Assembly (NCBI RefSeq): GCF_013003915.1
Contig: NZ_JABAIV010000001.1
Location: 558,001 to 622,000, forward strand
Source of the DNA: Telluria aromaticivorans
GTDB lineage: Bacteria; Pseudomonadota; Gammaproteobacteria; Burkholderiales; Burkholderiaceae_D
Reading direction: 5' to 3'
Length of the DNA stretch: 64,000 nucleotides
The position numbers were made by a program, and so were the translations under genes. Each line of letters starts with the position of its first letter. Within the stretch, counting starts at the first letter, position 1. Positions 35,389-44,853 of the stretch are shown here, one piece after another. The notes under the pieces are model-generated. The model searched no databases. It saw only the letters and a list, made by a program, of their open reading frames with translations, and was not told the origin of the DNA.

Positions 35389-36741
35389 ATGGCCAGGGTC
35401 GACATCGCAAGCGCTACCGACCACGATACGGCCGCGATCCGGGCCGCCGCGCATCCGCTCAGCGGCGCGGCGTCCGACTACGACCCGCTGCTCGATTTCG
35501 TCGGCGACGCGCGCTTCGTGCTGCTGGGCGAAGCCACCCACGGCACGGCCGAGTTCTACGACGAGCGCGCGCGCATCACCCGGCGCCTGATCGAAGAAAA
35601 AGGCTTCACGGCCGTCGCGGTCGAAGCCGACTGGCCGGACGCCTGGCGCGTCAACCGCTATGTGCGCGCCGAAGGCCAGGATGCCGACGGGCGGGCGGCG
35701 CTGTCGGGCTTCGAACGCTTCCCGGCCTGGATGTGGCGGAACACCTCCGTACTGGATTTCGTCGAGTGGTTGCGCCGGCGCAACGACACGACGAGCTCCA
35801 CGAAGGCCGGGTTCTACGGGCTCGACCTGTACAGCCTGTTCACCTCGATCCAGGAAGTGCTGCGCTACCTCGAGGGAGTCGACCCGGTGGCCGCGCAGGA
35901 GACCCGGCGCCGCTACGCCTGCTTCGACCAGTACGGCGAAGACAGCCAGCGATATGGCTATGCGGCCGCGGTGGGCCTGTCGGAATCCTGCCACCAGGGT
36001 GTGCAGGCCACGCTGCACGAACTGCAGCAGCGCGCCTTCGACTACATGCAGGCCGACGGCGCCAATGCCGAAGACGCCTATTTCTACGCCCAGCAGAATG
36101 CGCGGCTGGTAAAGAACGCCGAAGAGTATTACCGCACCATGTTCAAGGGACGCATCTCGTCCTGGAACCTGCGCGACAGCCACATGGCCGAAACCCTCGA
36201 TGCGCTGGCGCGCCACCTCTCGCGCGACGGCAAGCCCGCCAGGATCGTGGTGTGGGAGCACAACTCGCATATCGGCGATGCGCGCGCGACGGAAATCGGG
36301 CGCCAGGGCGAATTCAATGTCGGCGAACTGGCACGCAAGGCCTATGGCAACGACGCCTGCCTGATCGGCTTCACGACCTACGACGGACGCGTGACCGCGG
36401 CCTCGGAATGGGACGGCCCGGCCCTGCACAAGCATGTGCGCCCCGGCATGCCGGGCAGTGTCGAGCACCTGCTGCACGGCGTTGGCATGGAACGCTTCTT
36501 CCTGCCGCTGCGCGAACCGGGCGCCGCGCGCGACGTGCTGATGGAAGAACGGCTGGAGCGGGCAATCGGCGTGCTTTACCTGCCGCGTAGCGAGCGCCAG
36601 AGCCATTACTTCATGGCGCAACTGGCGCGCCAGTTCGATGCCGTGATCCACATCGACCGCACCCATGCGGTCACGCCGCTGGACGCCACCAGCGGCTGGC
36701 ATTCGGGAGAGCCGCCCGAGACCTACCCGCAAGGCTTGTGA
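35389..36741 (+). CDS. Erythromycin esterase family protein
   Basis: The 450-residue protein starts at the ATG at 35389, one base after the previous stop codon; the longer open frame upstream overlaps that gene. Family blocks are LLGEATHGTAEFYDERARIT (about residue 47), VEADWPDAWRVNRYV, FPAWMWRN, and VWEHNSHIGDARATEIG. Erythromycin esterases open the macrolide lactone ring, but most chromosomal relatives have no known resistance function. It is intracellular. The grouping with hsp20 and a phosphoribosyltransferase suggests a stress module rather than drug resistance. Confidence 0.82.
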   Translation: MARVDIASATDHDTAAIRAAAHPLSGAASDYDPLLDFVGDARFVLLGEATHGTAEFYDERARITRRLIEEKGFTAVAVEADWPDAWRVNRYVRAEGQDADGRAALSGFERFPAWMWRNTSVLDFVEWLRRRNDTTSSTKAGFYGLDLYSLFTSIQEVLRYLEGVDPVAAQETRRRYACFDQYGEDSQRYGYAAAVGLSESCHQGVQATLHELQQRAFDYMQADGANAEDAYFYAQQNARLVKNAEEYYRTMFKGRISSWNLRDSHMAETLDALARHLSRDGKPARIVVWEHNSHIGDARATEIGRQGEFNVGELARKAYGNDACLIGFTTYDGRVTAASEWDGPALHKHVRPGMPGSVEHLLHGVGMERFFLPLREPGAARDVLMEERLERAIGVLYLPRSERQSHYFMAQLARQFDAVIHIDRTHAVTPLDATSGWHSGEPPETYPQGL

Positions 36742-36775
36742 AGCGTAGCCAGGCCCGCAAGAGCCGCCCGCTACC

Positions 36776-36904
36776 CGTAGGGTGGGCAAGTTCCTTGCCC
36801 ACGCGTTCAACCAGCAATGGAATAGTCGCGCGGGCAGCGTTACTCAGGATTGAACGCGTGGGTAGGTAATTTCGGGCAATGCCCGGAATTACGCCCACCC
36901 TACG
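36776..36904. repeat. Palindromic repeat pair B between convergent genes
   Basis: The left half (36776-36810) is CGTAGG, the hairpin GTGGGCAAG-TTC-CTTGCCCAC, and GCGTTCAA. The right half (36850-36904) is TTGAACGCG, a longer hairpin whose loop is AAT between CGGGC and GCCCG, and CCTACG. It lies between the ends of the esterase-like gene and the GGDEF gene, 34 and 38 bases from their stops. Confidence 0.85.
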
Positions 36905-36942
36905 GGTTCACGACGGTGCGTACGGCACGGGTCGATGCCCCT

Positions 36943-38955
36943 TCACCCCTCGAAAAACGCATACCCATCCCGTCCCTTCCCCTTGGCCGCATACAGCGCG
37001 CTGTCCGCCGCCGCCAGCAGCTGCTCCTGGGTCTGGCGCAGCTGCGACAGCGCGACGCCGACGCTGGTCGAGGCTTGCACCAGGCCGGCGCTGGTGCGGA
37101 ACGGCAGGCGCATGCCCTCCACGATCTTGGCCGCTGTGTGTTCGGCTTCCGCGCGGGTGCCGATTTCTTCCAGGATGACCACGAATTCGTCGCCCGACAG
37201 GCGTGCCGCGGTGTCGGTGGCGCGGACCCCGGCGCTCAGGCGCCGCGCGAATTCCTTCAATACCTCGTCGCCCACGCCATGGCCATGGGTGTCGTTGATC
37301 TTCTTGAAGTAATCGATGTCGAGATAGGCCAGTGCCAGCGCCTTGCCGCTGCGGCGGGCGCGGTCAAGCGCGTGGTGCAGCGCTTCGCCGAACATGCGGC
37401 GGTTGGCGATGCCGGTCAGGGGGTCGACCCGGGCAAGCTGCAGCAGCTGCTCCTCGACCTCCTTCACGTGGGTCATGTCGTGCACCAGCGAATAGATGCC
37501 GGCCACGCTGCCGTCGGGCTGCAGGTCGGGGATATAGGTGGCCTGCAGGATGCGTGGCTCGCCGCGCAGCGGGATGCGGATTTCGTGGGTCACGGGGCGG
37601 CCGGCAAATGCCTGGTCGAGCTGGGGGTGGATTTCAGCGGCGACTTCCTCGCCCAGCAGCTGCGCCACATGCATCCCGTCCATCTGGGCAGGCTCCACGC
37701 CGAACCATTTTTCAAAGGTGGCGTTGCCGAAGCGGAAGCGCTGCTCGCGATCGATATAGGAAATCAGCACCGGCAGGTTGTCGGCAATCAGCCGCAGCCG
37801 CTTTTCGCTGGCGGCGCGGCCGCTCTCGGCGCGCTCGCGCTCGGCCATCAGCGCGTGGAAGGCCCGGCCCAGCTCCCCGATCTCGTCCTTGCGGCCATCG
37901 CGCAGCACGCCGATGTCGGTGCCGTCGTCGCGGATCGACACCACGCTGTCGCGCAGCACCTGCAGCGGCGCCAGCAGCTGGAACACCAGCACCCAGGCCA
38001 GCAGCCCGGCCGCCAGCGCCAGACCGCCGGCGCTGAAGAAGGCGCTGCGGCGCATGGCGATCATGGGCGCGAACGCCTCGCCGACCGGATAGCGTGCAGC
38101 CAGGATCCAGCCCGTCGAGCGCAGGCGCTTGTAGGCATAGATCGCATCCACGCCATCCTTGCCGCGCGTCTCCAGCCAGCCTTCGAAACCGTCCAGCGCG
38201 CGCTCGGTGCCGCGGTTCACACCCGGCGCGCTGCCGACATGCTGGAACAGGCGCGTCTCGTCCGGATGGTCGATGATCACGCCGTCGGCGGTCATCAGGA
38301 ACAGATAGCCGGTCTTGCCCGGCTTGAGGGTGCCGATCTGGCGCAGGAAGCCGGAGCGGCGCAGGTCGACGCTGGCCGTGACCACGGCCACCACCTTGCC
38401 GGCTGTGTCGATGACGGGCGCACTGAAGATCACGCTGTGTTCGCCGGTCAGCCGGCTGCGGACCGGGCGCGAGATCATGCTCTTGCGCGTGGCCAGCACC
38501 TGCTCGAAATAGTCGGTGCCGCGCACATTCAGGACGGTCTGCCCGGGCAGCGGCCGTGCCGACAGGCGCATGTCGCCGCTGGCATCGAACACGACGATAT
38601 TCAGGTAATCGTCGGCGCCCCACAGCCGCAGCTGCTCGTTGACATACGGGTGCAATGCGGCCCAATCGGTACGCATGCGGGGCGGGATACCCGCCGCCAG
38701 CGCCTCGGCCTGCTTCAGCCGCTCACCCATGCGGTCGTCCATGAAGGAAGCGGCGCCCGCCAGCAGCGTGTATTGCTGGTCGCCGATCACTACCTTCATG
38801 CCGCGCTCGGCCACCGACAAGGTCGACAGGGTCGCCAAGAGGGTGGCGGCAAACACCAGCACCGCAGCCACGCAGGCAAGGCGCAGTTTGAGGTTGGCGG
38901 ACGACAGGCGCGAACCAGTGGGCACGATAGTGGGTAACTGATCGGGAGATGACAA
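36943..38955 (-). CDS. Membrane diguanylate cyclase with dCache, HAMP, PAS and GGDEF domains
   Basis: The 670-residue protein makes cyclic di-GMP from GTP. Residues about 24-46 form a membrane helix, followed by a periplasmic dCache sensor (about 50-300), a second helix (SAFFSAGGLALAAGLLAWVL), HAMP, PAS (LPVLISYIDREQRF) and GGDEF. The active-site loop is SGDEF, an accepted variant, and RATD five residues before it is an inhibitory I-site. The start is a TTG at 38955; a GTG ten codons later is also possible. No EAL domain is present. Confidence 0.9.
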   Translation of the reverse strand: MSSPDQLPTIVPTGSRLSSANLKLRLACVAAVLVFAATLLATLSTLSVAERGMKVVIGDQQYTLLAGAASFMDDRMGERLKQAEALAAGIPPRMRTDWAALHPYVNEQLRLWGADDYLNIVVFDASGDMRLSARPLPGQTVLNVRGTDYFEQVLATRKSMISRPVRSRLTGEHSVIFSAPVIDTAGKVVAVVTASVDLRRSGFLRQIGTLKPGKTGYLFLMTADGVIIDHPDETRLFQHVGSAPGVNRGTERALDGFEGWLETRGKDGVDAIYAYKRLRSTGWILAARYPVGEAFAPMIAMRRSAFFSAGGLALAAGLLAWVLVFQLLAPLQVLRDSVVSIRDDGTDIGVLRDGRKDEIGELGRAFHALMAERERAESGRAASEKRLRLIADNLPVLISYIDREQRFRFGNATFEKWFGVEPAQMDGMHVAQLLGEEVAAEIHPQLDQAFAGRPVTHEIRIPLRGEPRILQATYIPDLQPDGSVAGIYSLVHDMTHVKEVEEQLLQLARVDPLTGIANRRMFGEALHHALDRARRSGKALALAYLDIDYFKKINDTHGHGVGDEVLKEFARRLSAGVRATDTAARLSGDEFVVILEEIGTRAEAEHTAAKIVEGMRLPFRTSAGLVQASTSVGVALSQLRQTQEQLLAAADSALYAAKGKGRDGYAFFEG

Positions 38956-39137
38956 AGTATTACATATTCCTTGCCGTCCCGTTACATGATTCCGCCCTGC
39001 AACTCAACAATGGCACACCCGCCTGTAGCTCTGCAGTAACGGCCCCTAAGTTGCGCCCAGGATGCTGCCAAAGTCACTGTTGATCCGTGGCATTTTCGAT
39101 TAGCATGTCGGATTCCCCGCACCTATTGGAAACTGCC

Positions 39138-39629
39138 ATGAGTACATACACGCTGCATATCAACGGCAAGACCCATGGGGTCGACGTCGAGCCGGACACC
39201 CCACTGCTGTGGGCGCTGCGCGACACGCTCGGCCTGGTCGGCACCAAATACGGCTGCGGCGTGGGCCAGTGCGGGGCCTGCACCGTCCACATCGACGGCG
39301 TGCCGGCACGCTCCTGCCTGATGCCGGTATCAAGCCTGGGCAAGGGAAAGATCACCACCATCGAGGGTTTGGACGCGAAAGCGCAGCACCCATTGCAGCA
39401 GGCGTGGCAGGAACTGGACGTGCCGCAGTGCGGCTACTGCCAGTCGGGCCAGATCATGAGCGCCTGCCACCTGCTCAAGCAGCACCCGAAACCGACCGAC
39501 GCCCAGATCGACGAAGCGATGGCGGGCAACCTGTGTCGCTGCGCCACCTATACCCGCATCCGCGCCGGTATCCACCGCGCTGCCGAAATCACCGTCAACG
39601 CTCCCGCCAACGGAAAGGGCAGGAAATGA
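39138..39629 (+). CDS. (2Fe-2S)-binding subunit of a molybdenum hydroxylase (IorA-like)
   Basis: This is the small electron-transfer subunit of a xanthine-oxidase-family enzyme. The start at 39138 gives [18 protein letters not shown] and a 163-residue product. The first cluster uses [15 protein letters not shown] with a later Cys, and the second uses CGYCQSGQ and [12 protein letters not shown], the two plant-type [2Fe-2S] motifs of this family. It resembles the alpha subunit of isoquinoline 1-oxidoreductase and similar aldehyde oxidoreductases. It overlaps the large-subunit gene by 4 bases. Confidence 0.9.
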   Translation: MSTYTLHINGKTHGVDVEPDTPLLWALRDTLGLVGTKYGCGVGQCGACTVHIDGVPARSCLMPVSSLGKGKITTIEGLDAKAQHPLQQAWQELDVPQCGYCQSGQIMSACHLLKQHPKPTDAQIDEAMAGNLCRCATYTRIRAGIHRAAEITVNAPANGKGRK

Positions 39630-41872
39630 GCCGCAACATTCCTCTTTCTTCTTCGCGTCGCAACTTCCTGCGTACCAGCGCTGCCGGCAGCGCTTTCATG
39701 CTGGGCATGTCCGCGAATGGTGCGCTGGCCGCGCTCGCCAGCGCATCCAACCCGGCCAGCGCCGACTTTGTCCCGAATGCCTTCATCCGCATCGGCCGCG
39801 ACGGCGGCGTGACCCTGGTCTCGAAGCAGCCGGAAATCGGCCAGGGCATCAAGACCTCGCTGCCGATGGTGATCGCGGAAGAACTCGAGGTCGAGTGGAA
39901 GAACGTGCGCATCGTGCAGGGCGACCTGGACACGGCCCTGTACGGGCCGCAAGGCGCCGGCGGCTCGACCTCGACCCCGACCAATTACGAGAACTTCCAC
40001 CGTTTAGGGGCGACCGCGCGCACGATGCTGGTGCAGGCCGCCGCGAATATCTGGAAAGTGCCGGCAGCCGAGTGCAGCGCCAGCGCCGGCGCCGTCATCC
40101 ATGGCCCGAGCAAGCGCCGGCTCGGCTACGGCTCGCTGGCGGAAACGGCGTCGAAGCTGCCGGTGCCCGACGCTGCGAACGTGGTGCTGAAAGACCCGTC
40201 CACCTTCACCCTGCTGGGCAAGCGCATCGGCGGCGTGGACAATGCCGCCATTATCAAAGGGCAGCCGCTGTTCGGCATCGACGTGCGACTGCCCGGCATG
40301 CTGTATGCGGTGTACGCCAAATGCCCGGTCTTCGGCGGCAAGCCGCTCAGCGCCAACCTCGATGCCATCAAGGCCATGCCGGGCGTGAAGGATGCCTTCA
40401 TCGTCGAGGGCACGCCGAACCTGAACGGGCTGCGCCCGGGCGTGGCGATCGTCGCCACCTCGACCTGGGCCGCAATACGCGCGCGCCGCGCACTCGACGT
40501 CAAGTGGGATGAAGGTGAAGGCTCTGATCATAGCTGGGCCGGTTTCAGCGCCCAGGCCCTGGCGGCGTCGAAGAAGCCCGGCACTGCGGTGGTGCGCAAG
40601 GATGGCGACGTGCCGGGTGCGCTGGCTGGCGCGGCGAAGGTAGTGGAAGCGGCCTACAGCTACCCCTTCATCTCGCACGCCAGCATGGAGCCTCAGAACT
40701 GCACCGCCTGGTTCAAGCCGGAAGACGGCTCGCTGGAATTGTGGGCGCCGACCCAGAACCCGGGCTCCGGGCAGGCGCTGGTGACCACCACCTTCGGCAT
40801 ACCGAAAGAAAAGATCGTCCTGCACATCATTCGCAGCGGCGGCGGCTTCGGGCGCCGCCTGAGCTCGGACTTCATCGTCGAGGCCACCGCCATCGCGCGC
40901 AAGGTCGCGGCCCCGGTCAAGCTGACCTGGACCCGCGAGGACGACCTGCAGCACGACCACTTCCGCCCGGGCGGCTTCCACTTCCTGCGCGGCGGCGTCG
41001 ATGCCGCGGGCAAGCCGGTGGCCTGGCATAACCATTTCGTCAGCTTCGCCAACCGCATCGAGCGCGAGGGCAAGAGCGTGCTGCAGCCGGGCAGCGGCGG
41101 TACGCTGTCGGCCGACGAATTCCCGGGCCGCTGGCTGGCCAACTGCCAGCTCGAGCAGACCAACCTGGAATGCCGCATCCCGATGGGACCATGGCGCGCT
41201 CCGGGCAGCTGCGTGTTCTCCTGGGTCTTCCACAGCTTCATCGACGAGCTGGCCCATGCGGCCGGCCGCGACCCGCTCGCCTTCCGCCTCGACCTGCTGG
41301 GCGACAAGGACCTGGTGCCGGCAACCATCGAGCGTGGCCTGGCCTATGACGTCAAGCGCATGCGCAACGTGCTGCAGGAAGTGGCGCAGCGCGCCGGCTG
41401 GGGCAAGAAGCGCTTACCGCGCGGCCAGGGCGCCGGCATCGCCTTCCACTTCAGCCACCGCGGCTATGTGGCCCAGGTGGCCGAAGTGACCGTCTCGCGC
41501 GACGGCAAGCTGAAGGTGGACCGGGTGGTGGTGGCGGCCGACGTCGGCGCCCAGATCGTCAACCTGTCGGGCGCCGAGAACCAGGTCGAGGGCTCGGTGA
41601 TCGACGGGTTGTCGACATTGATGTTCCCGGCGCTGGATATCGAGGGTGGCCGCATCGTGCAGGGCAACTTCCACGATTACGGGCTGCTGCGCATGCCGGA
41701 TGCGCCGACCAAAATCGAGACCCATTTCATCAAGACCGCGAATCCGGTGACCGGGTTGGGCGAGCCGGCCCTGCCGCCAGTGGCGCCAGCCGTGTGCAAT
41801 GCGATTTTTGCCGCGACGGGCAAACGGGTGCGTCAGCTGCCGCTCAGCAAGACGGATTTGAGCTGGAGCTGA
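39626..41872 (+). CDS. Molybdopterin-binding subunit of a molybdenum hydroxylase (IorB-like)
   Basis: The 748-residue protein has a twin-arginine signal, [15 protein letters not shown], at its N-terminus, so the folded enzyme should go to the periplasm with the small subunit. Molybdenum-site patterns include [45 protein letters not shown] and the Glu in [14 protein letters not shown] that is the likely catalytic base. It matches IorB-type proteins and related aldehyde dehydrogenases that take electrons to a cytochrome; the substrate is unknown. No cytochrome subunit gene is next to it. A palindromic repeat begins 27 bases after the stop. Confidence 0.88.
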   Translation: MSRNIPLSSSRRNFLRTSAAGSAFMLGMSANGALAALASASNPASADFVPNAFIRIGRDGGVTLVSKQPEIGQGIKTSLPMVIAEELEVEWKNVRIVQGDLDTALYGPQGAGGSTSTPTNYENFHRLGATARTMLVQAAANIWKVPAAECSASAGAVIHGPSKRRLGYGSLAETASKLPVPDAANVVLKDPSTFTLLGKRIGGVDNAAIIKGQPLFGIDVRLPGMLYAVYAKCPVFGGKPLSANLDAIKAMPGVKDAFIVEGTPNLNGLRPGVAIVATSTWAAIRARRALDVKWDEGEGSDHSWAGFSAQALAASKKPGTAVVRKDGDVPGALAGAAKVVEAAYSYPFISHASMEPQNCTAWFKPEDGSLELWAPTQNPGSGQALVTTTFGIPKEKIVLHIIRSGGGFGRRLSSDFIVEATAIARKVAAPVKLTWTREDDLQHDHFRPGGFHFLRGGVDAAGKPVAWHNHFVSFANRIEREGKSVLQPGSGGTLSADEFPGRWLANCQLEQTNLECRIPMGPWRAPGSCVFSWVFHSFIDELAHAAGRDPLAFRLDLLGDKDLVPATIERGLAYDVKRMRNVLQEVAQRAGWGKKRLPRGQGAGIAFHFSHRGYVAQVAEVTVSRDGKLKVDRVVVAADVGAQIVNLSGAENQVEGSVIDGLSTLMFPALDIEGGRIVQGNFHDYGLLRMPDAPTKIETHFIKTANPVTGLGEPALPPVAPAVCNAIFAATGKRVRQLPLSKTDLSWS

Positions 41873-41898
41873 TTGCCGGCTGAGATGTTGTCGAAACC

Positions 41899-42012
41899 CG
41901 TAGGGTGGGCAAGTTCCTTGCCCACGCGGTGATTGTTAGCAGCAAGGTCATCGAGCCCGAGATCGGAGCCGATAACAATCACCGCGTGGGCGGGAGACCC
42001 GCCCACCCTACG
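41899..42012. repeat. Palindromic repeat pair C (GTGATTGTTA class) between convergent genes
   Basis: The left half has CGTAGG, the hairpin GTGGGCAAG-TTC-CTTGCCCAC, then GCGGTGATTGTTA. The right half mirrors it: TAACAATCACCGC, GTGGGCGGG-AGA-CCCGCCCAC, CCTACG. Between them lies a core (about 41937-41985) that is the reverse complement of the core of repeat D. It lies 26 bases after iorB and 8 bases from the stop of the next gene. Confidence 0.85.
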
Positions 42013-42020
42013 AAAACCTT

Positions 42021-42344
42021 TCAGTGGCGGTGTGCCGGATCGTTATCCTTCGCCCCGTGATAATCGAGGATCGACGCCGCATGCTCGAGCTGCTGGTCGG
42101 TCCCCGTAATCGTGATCACGCATTTGCCGATCTCCAGCCCCGGCGTATACACGTCCTTGTAGTCCGTCCCGCCCTTCACCTTCGGCGAATCGCCGACCGT
42201 GAAATTAGCCTCCGACGGCCCGGCCTCGTCGCCGGTATGGGTGATCTCGATGCCCTCGCGGTCGAAGCCGGCGTCCAGCAAGGCTTGCCGGGCGCGCTCG
42301 GCGTCTTCGAAGTTTTCGATTACCCGTACGATCTGCTTGTTCAT
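42021..42344 (-). CDS. Hypothetical protein, possibly YflT-like stress domain
   Basis: The 107-residue protein begins MNKQIVRVIENFEDAERARQ, then ALLDAGFDREGIEI, which resembles the N-terminal pattern of YflT/general-stress-17M domains (a beta strand, helix and DAGF turn). It then has a less conserved part with KDVYTPGLEIGKCVITITG. No catalytic motif is visible and it should be a small soluble protein. The assignment to that family is by eye only. Confidence 0.6.
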   Translation of the reverse strand: MNKQIVRVIENFEDAERARQALLDAGFDREGIEITHTGDEAGPSEANFTVGDSPKVKGGTDYKDVYTPGLEIGKCVITITGTDQQLEHAASILDYHGAKDNDPAHRH

Positions 42345-42390
42345 GGCTGCTCCATCGATCCTGTTGCAGCCACGGTAGCAGAAACGCCGG

Positions 42391-42792
42391 CTAGACGGCG
42401 TCCGGGACCACGGCCGTGACCTCGATCTCCACCCGCGCCCGCTCTTCCATCAGCCCGGCTACCTGCACCGCGCTCATGGCCGGATAATTCCGTCCGATCA
42501 CTTTGCGGTAGGCTGTGCCGAGCGCCGCGCCGGCATCGAGGTATTCGCGCCGGTCGAGCACATACCAGGTCATCCGCACGATGTGCTCGGGTCCGGCGCC
42601 AGCCTCGCGCAGCACGGTCACGATATTTTCCAGCGCCTGGCGCGCCTGGCCGACGAAGTCGTCGGTCTGGAAGCAGCCATCCGCATCCCAGCCGATCATG
42701 CCGCTCACGTAGACCTGGCGGCCGGTGGCCGCGACGCCGTTGGCATAGCCTTTCGGGCGCGGCCAGCCAGGGGGTTGCAGGATCTCCATCAT
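42391..42792 (-). CDS. RidA/YjgF family enamine/imine deaminase
   Basis: The 133-residue RidA-type protein hydrolyses reactive enamines and imines. Signature stretches are [31 protein letters not shown] and [11 protein letters not shown], and the late RVEIEVTAV. The canonical Arg (R105 in E. coli RidA) lies in the [16 protein letters not shown] region, where an Arg is present. It overlaps the acyl-CoA dehydrogenase gene by 4 bases. In this operon it fits well for removing the amino group of an enamine intermediate of 2-aminobenzoyl-CoA breakdown (inference). Confidence 0.85.
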   Translation of the reverse strand: MMEILQPPGWPRPKGYANGVAATGRQVYVSGMIGWDADGCFQTDDFVGQARQALENIVTVLREAGAGPEHIVRMTWYVLDRREYLDAGAALGTAYRKVIGRNYPAMSAVQVAGLMEERARVEIEVTAVVPDAV

Positions 42793-43970
42793 TTACCCTC
42801 CCCGGCCGGGAGCCCGTATGCCAGCAGCTCGCGCGCGATGATCAAGAGCTGCACTTCACTCGCGCCCTCGTAAATGCGCAGCGCGCGGATCTCGCGGTAA
42901 AGCGTCTCGACGGTCTCGCCGCTGACCACGCCCTGGCCGCCGAACATCTGCACCGCCGCGTCGATCACCTGTTGCGCCGTTTCGGTCGCGGTCAGCTTGG
43001 CCATCGCCGCCTCTTTCGTCACGCGCTTGCCCCCGTCGCGCATCCACGCGGCCCGGTAGGTCAGCAGCGCCGCAGCGTCGATGCCGGTTGCCATCTGGGC
43101 CAGCTTCGCCTGTGTCAGCTGGAAGTCGGCCAGCGTCTTGCCGAACATCGCCCTTTCCTTCGCACGCTTGAGCGCTTCATCCAGCGCGCGGCGGGCAAAC
43201 CCGAGGCTGGCCGCCGCCACCGAGGTGCGGAACACGTCCAGCGTGGCCATCGCTACCTTGAAGCCCTGCCCTTCTTCGCCGATGCGGTTGGCCAGCGGGA
43301 CGCGGCAACCGTCGAAGCGCAGGCGAGCCAGCGGGTGCGGGGCGATCACCTCGATGCGCTCGGCGATGGACAAGCCGGGTGCTTCGGCTTCCACGATGAA
43401 AGCGGAGATGCCCTTCGAGCCCCGCCCTCCCTCGCCGCCGCCGTCCGCGGTACGGGCGAAGACCACGTAGAAATCGGCGATGCCACCGTTCGAGATCCAG
43501 GTCTTTTCGCCATCCAGCACATAGCTGTCGCCTTCCAGCCGCGCGGCGCATGCCATCGCGGCGACGTCTGAACCGGCCAGCGGCTCCGACAGCGCGAAGG
43601 CCGCAATCGCATCGCCGCTTGCAACGCGCGGCAGCCAGGCTTCTTGCTGGTCCTTCGACCCGAACAGCGAGATCGCCCCGCTGCCCAGCCCCTGCATGGC
43701 GAACGCAAAATCGGCCAGGCCGGCATGGCGCGCCAGCGTTTCCCGGATCAGGCAGATGGCGCGGGTGTCGATCGCACTGCCTGCGCCGCCAATCGCGTGG
43801 CGCAGCCAGCCGCCGCGCCCAAGCTGGGCCACCAGCGTGCGGCAGGCGGCATCGACATCGCGGTCGTGCCCATGCTTGACGTGCTCACCGGCCCAGGCGT
43901 CGAGTTCGAGCGCAAGCGCGCGGTGGCGCGGCTCAAAGAAAGGCCAGTCGAGGTAATCGCGGTCTGCCAT
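42789..43970 (-). CDS. Acyl-CoA dehydrogenase of the aminobenzoate cluster
   Basis: The 393-residue flavoprotein has standard family blocks: [15 protein letters not shown] (FAD side), [19 protein letters not shown], and the C-terminal [20 protein letters not shown] and [18 protein letters not shown]. The likely catalytic base is the Glu in the segment IYEGASEVQ. It would desaturate a ring-derived acyl-CoA. It is 3 bases downstream of the enoyl-CoA hydratase gene and overlaps the RidA gene, so it is part of one transcript. Confidence 0.9.
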   Translation of the reverse strand: MADRDYLDWPFFEPRHRALALELDAWAGEHVKHGHDRDVDAACRTLVAQLGRGGWLRHAIGGAGSAIDTRAICLIRETLARHAGLADFAFAMQGLGSGAISLFGSKDQQEAWLPRVASGDAIAAFALSEPLAGSDVAAMACAARLEGDSYVLDGEKTWISNGGIADFYVVFARTADGGGEGGRGSKGISAFIVEAEAPGLSIAERIEVIAPHPLARLRFDGCRVPLANRIGEEGQGFKVAMATLDVFRTSVAAASLGFARRALDEALKRAKERAMFGKTLADFQLTQAKLAQMATGIDAAALLTYRAAWMRDGGKRVTKEAAMAKLTATETAQQVIDAAVQMFGGQGVVSGETVETLYREIRALRIYEGASEVQLLIIARELLAYGLPAGEGK

Positions 43971-43973
43971 TTT

Positions 43974-44828
43974 TCAGTCTCCCTCGAAGCCTGGTTGTTC
44001 CTTGGCCACGAAGGCGTGGTAGGCGCGGTGGAAGTCGTTGGTCGCCATGCAGATCGCCTGCGCCTGCGCCTCGGCCTCGATCGCCTCGTCCACGCCCATG
44101 TTCCACTCCTGCTGCAGCATCTTCTTGGTCATGCCGTGGGCGAAGGTCGGGCCGTTGGCAAGCTGCGCGGCGAAGGCCTGCGCCTCCATCAGCACCTCGC
44201 CCGGTTCGCACAGGCGGTTGAAGAAGCCCCAGCGCTCGGCCTCCTCGCCCTTCATTGCGCGTCCGGTATACAGCAGCTCGGCCGCCCTGCCCTGGCCGAT
44301 CACGCGCGGCAGCAGCGCACAGGCGCCCATGTCGCAGCCGGCCAGGCCGACCCGGGTGAACAAAAACGCCGTCCGGCTGCGCGCGGTGCCGTAGCGGATG
44401 TCCGAGGACAGCGCCAGGATCGCACCGGCGCCGGCGCAGACGCCGTCCACGGCCGCCACGATCGGCTGCGGGCAGGCGCGCATGGCCTTGACCAGGTCGC
44501 CCGTCATGCGGGTAAAGGCGAGCAGGCCCGGCATGTCGAGTCTGGTGAGCGGCCCGATGATTTCGTGCACGTCGCCGCCGGAGCAGAAATTCTCGCCGGC
44601 CCCGGTGATGACCACCGCCTTGACGTCGTCGGCATGGCTCAACGCACGGAACAGGTCGCGCAGCTCGGCATAGGATTCGAAGGTGAGCGGGTTCTTGCGC
44701 TCAGGGCGACTCAATGTGATGGTCGCCACCTTGTCCTGCACGGCGTACTGGAAATGGGTCGATTGGTAATCGGTGAGGCTCGCGCGGCTGCCTGGCAGCC
44801 GGTGCGATTCACCCGGTAGGTAATGCAT
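43974..44828 (-). CDS. Enoyl-CoA hydratase/isomerase of the aminobenzoate cluster
   Basis: The 284-residue protein starts at the ATG at 44828, after AGGAG; the longer frame is rejected. Crotonase blocks include [31 protein letters not shown] (oxyanion hole) and [17 protein letters not shown]. Hydration catalysis normally needs two Glu residues; their exact positions here I could not settle. It lies 25 bases after the monooxygenase gene. A CoA-dependent hydratase is expected after ring reduction in this pathway. Confidence 0.88.
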   Translation of the reverse strand: MHYLPGESHRLPGSRASLTDYQSTHFQYAVQDKVATITLSRPERKNPLTFESYAELRDLFRALSHADDVKAVVITGAGENFCSGGDVHEIIGPLTRLDMPGLLAFTRMTGDLVKAMRACPQPIVAAVDGVCAGAGAILALSSDIRYGTARSRTAFLFTRVGLAGCDMGACALLPRVIGQGRAAELLYTGRAMKGEEAERWGFFNRLCEPGEVLMEAQAFAAQLANGPTFAHGMTKKMLQQEWNMGVDEAIEAEAQAQAICMATNDFHRAYHAFVAKEQPGFEGD

Positions 44829-44853
44829 ACGGTGTACTCCTGAAAAAATCGGT

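Noticed and set aside
35257-36810. A 517-residue minus-strand open frame
   Set aside because: It is antisense to the esterase-like gene and starts in repeat B with the same MNAWARN start; no domain is recognisable.
39209-39625. An upstream extension of the molybdopterin subunit frame
   Set aside because: It overlaps the iron-sulfur subunit gene; the twin-arginine signal places the start at 39626.
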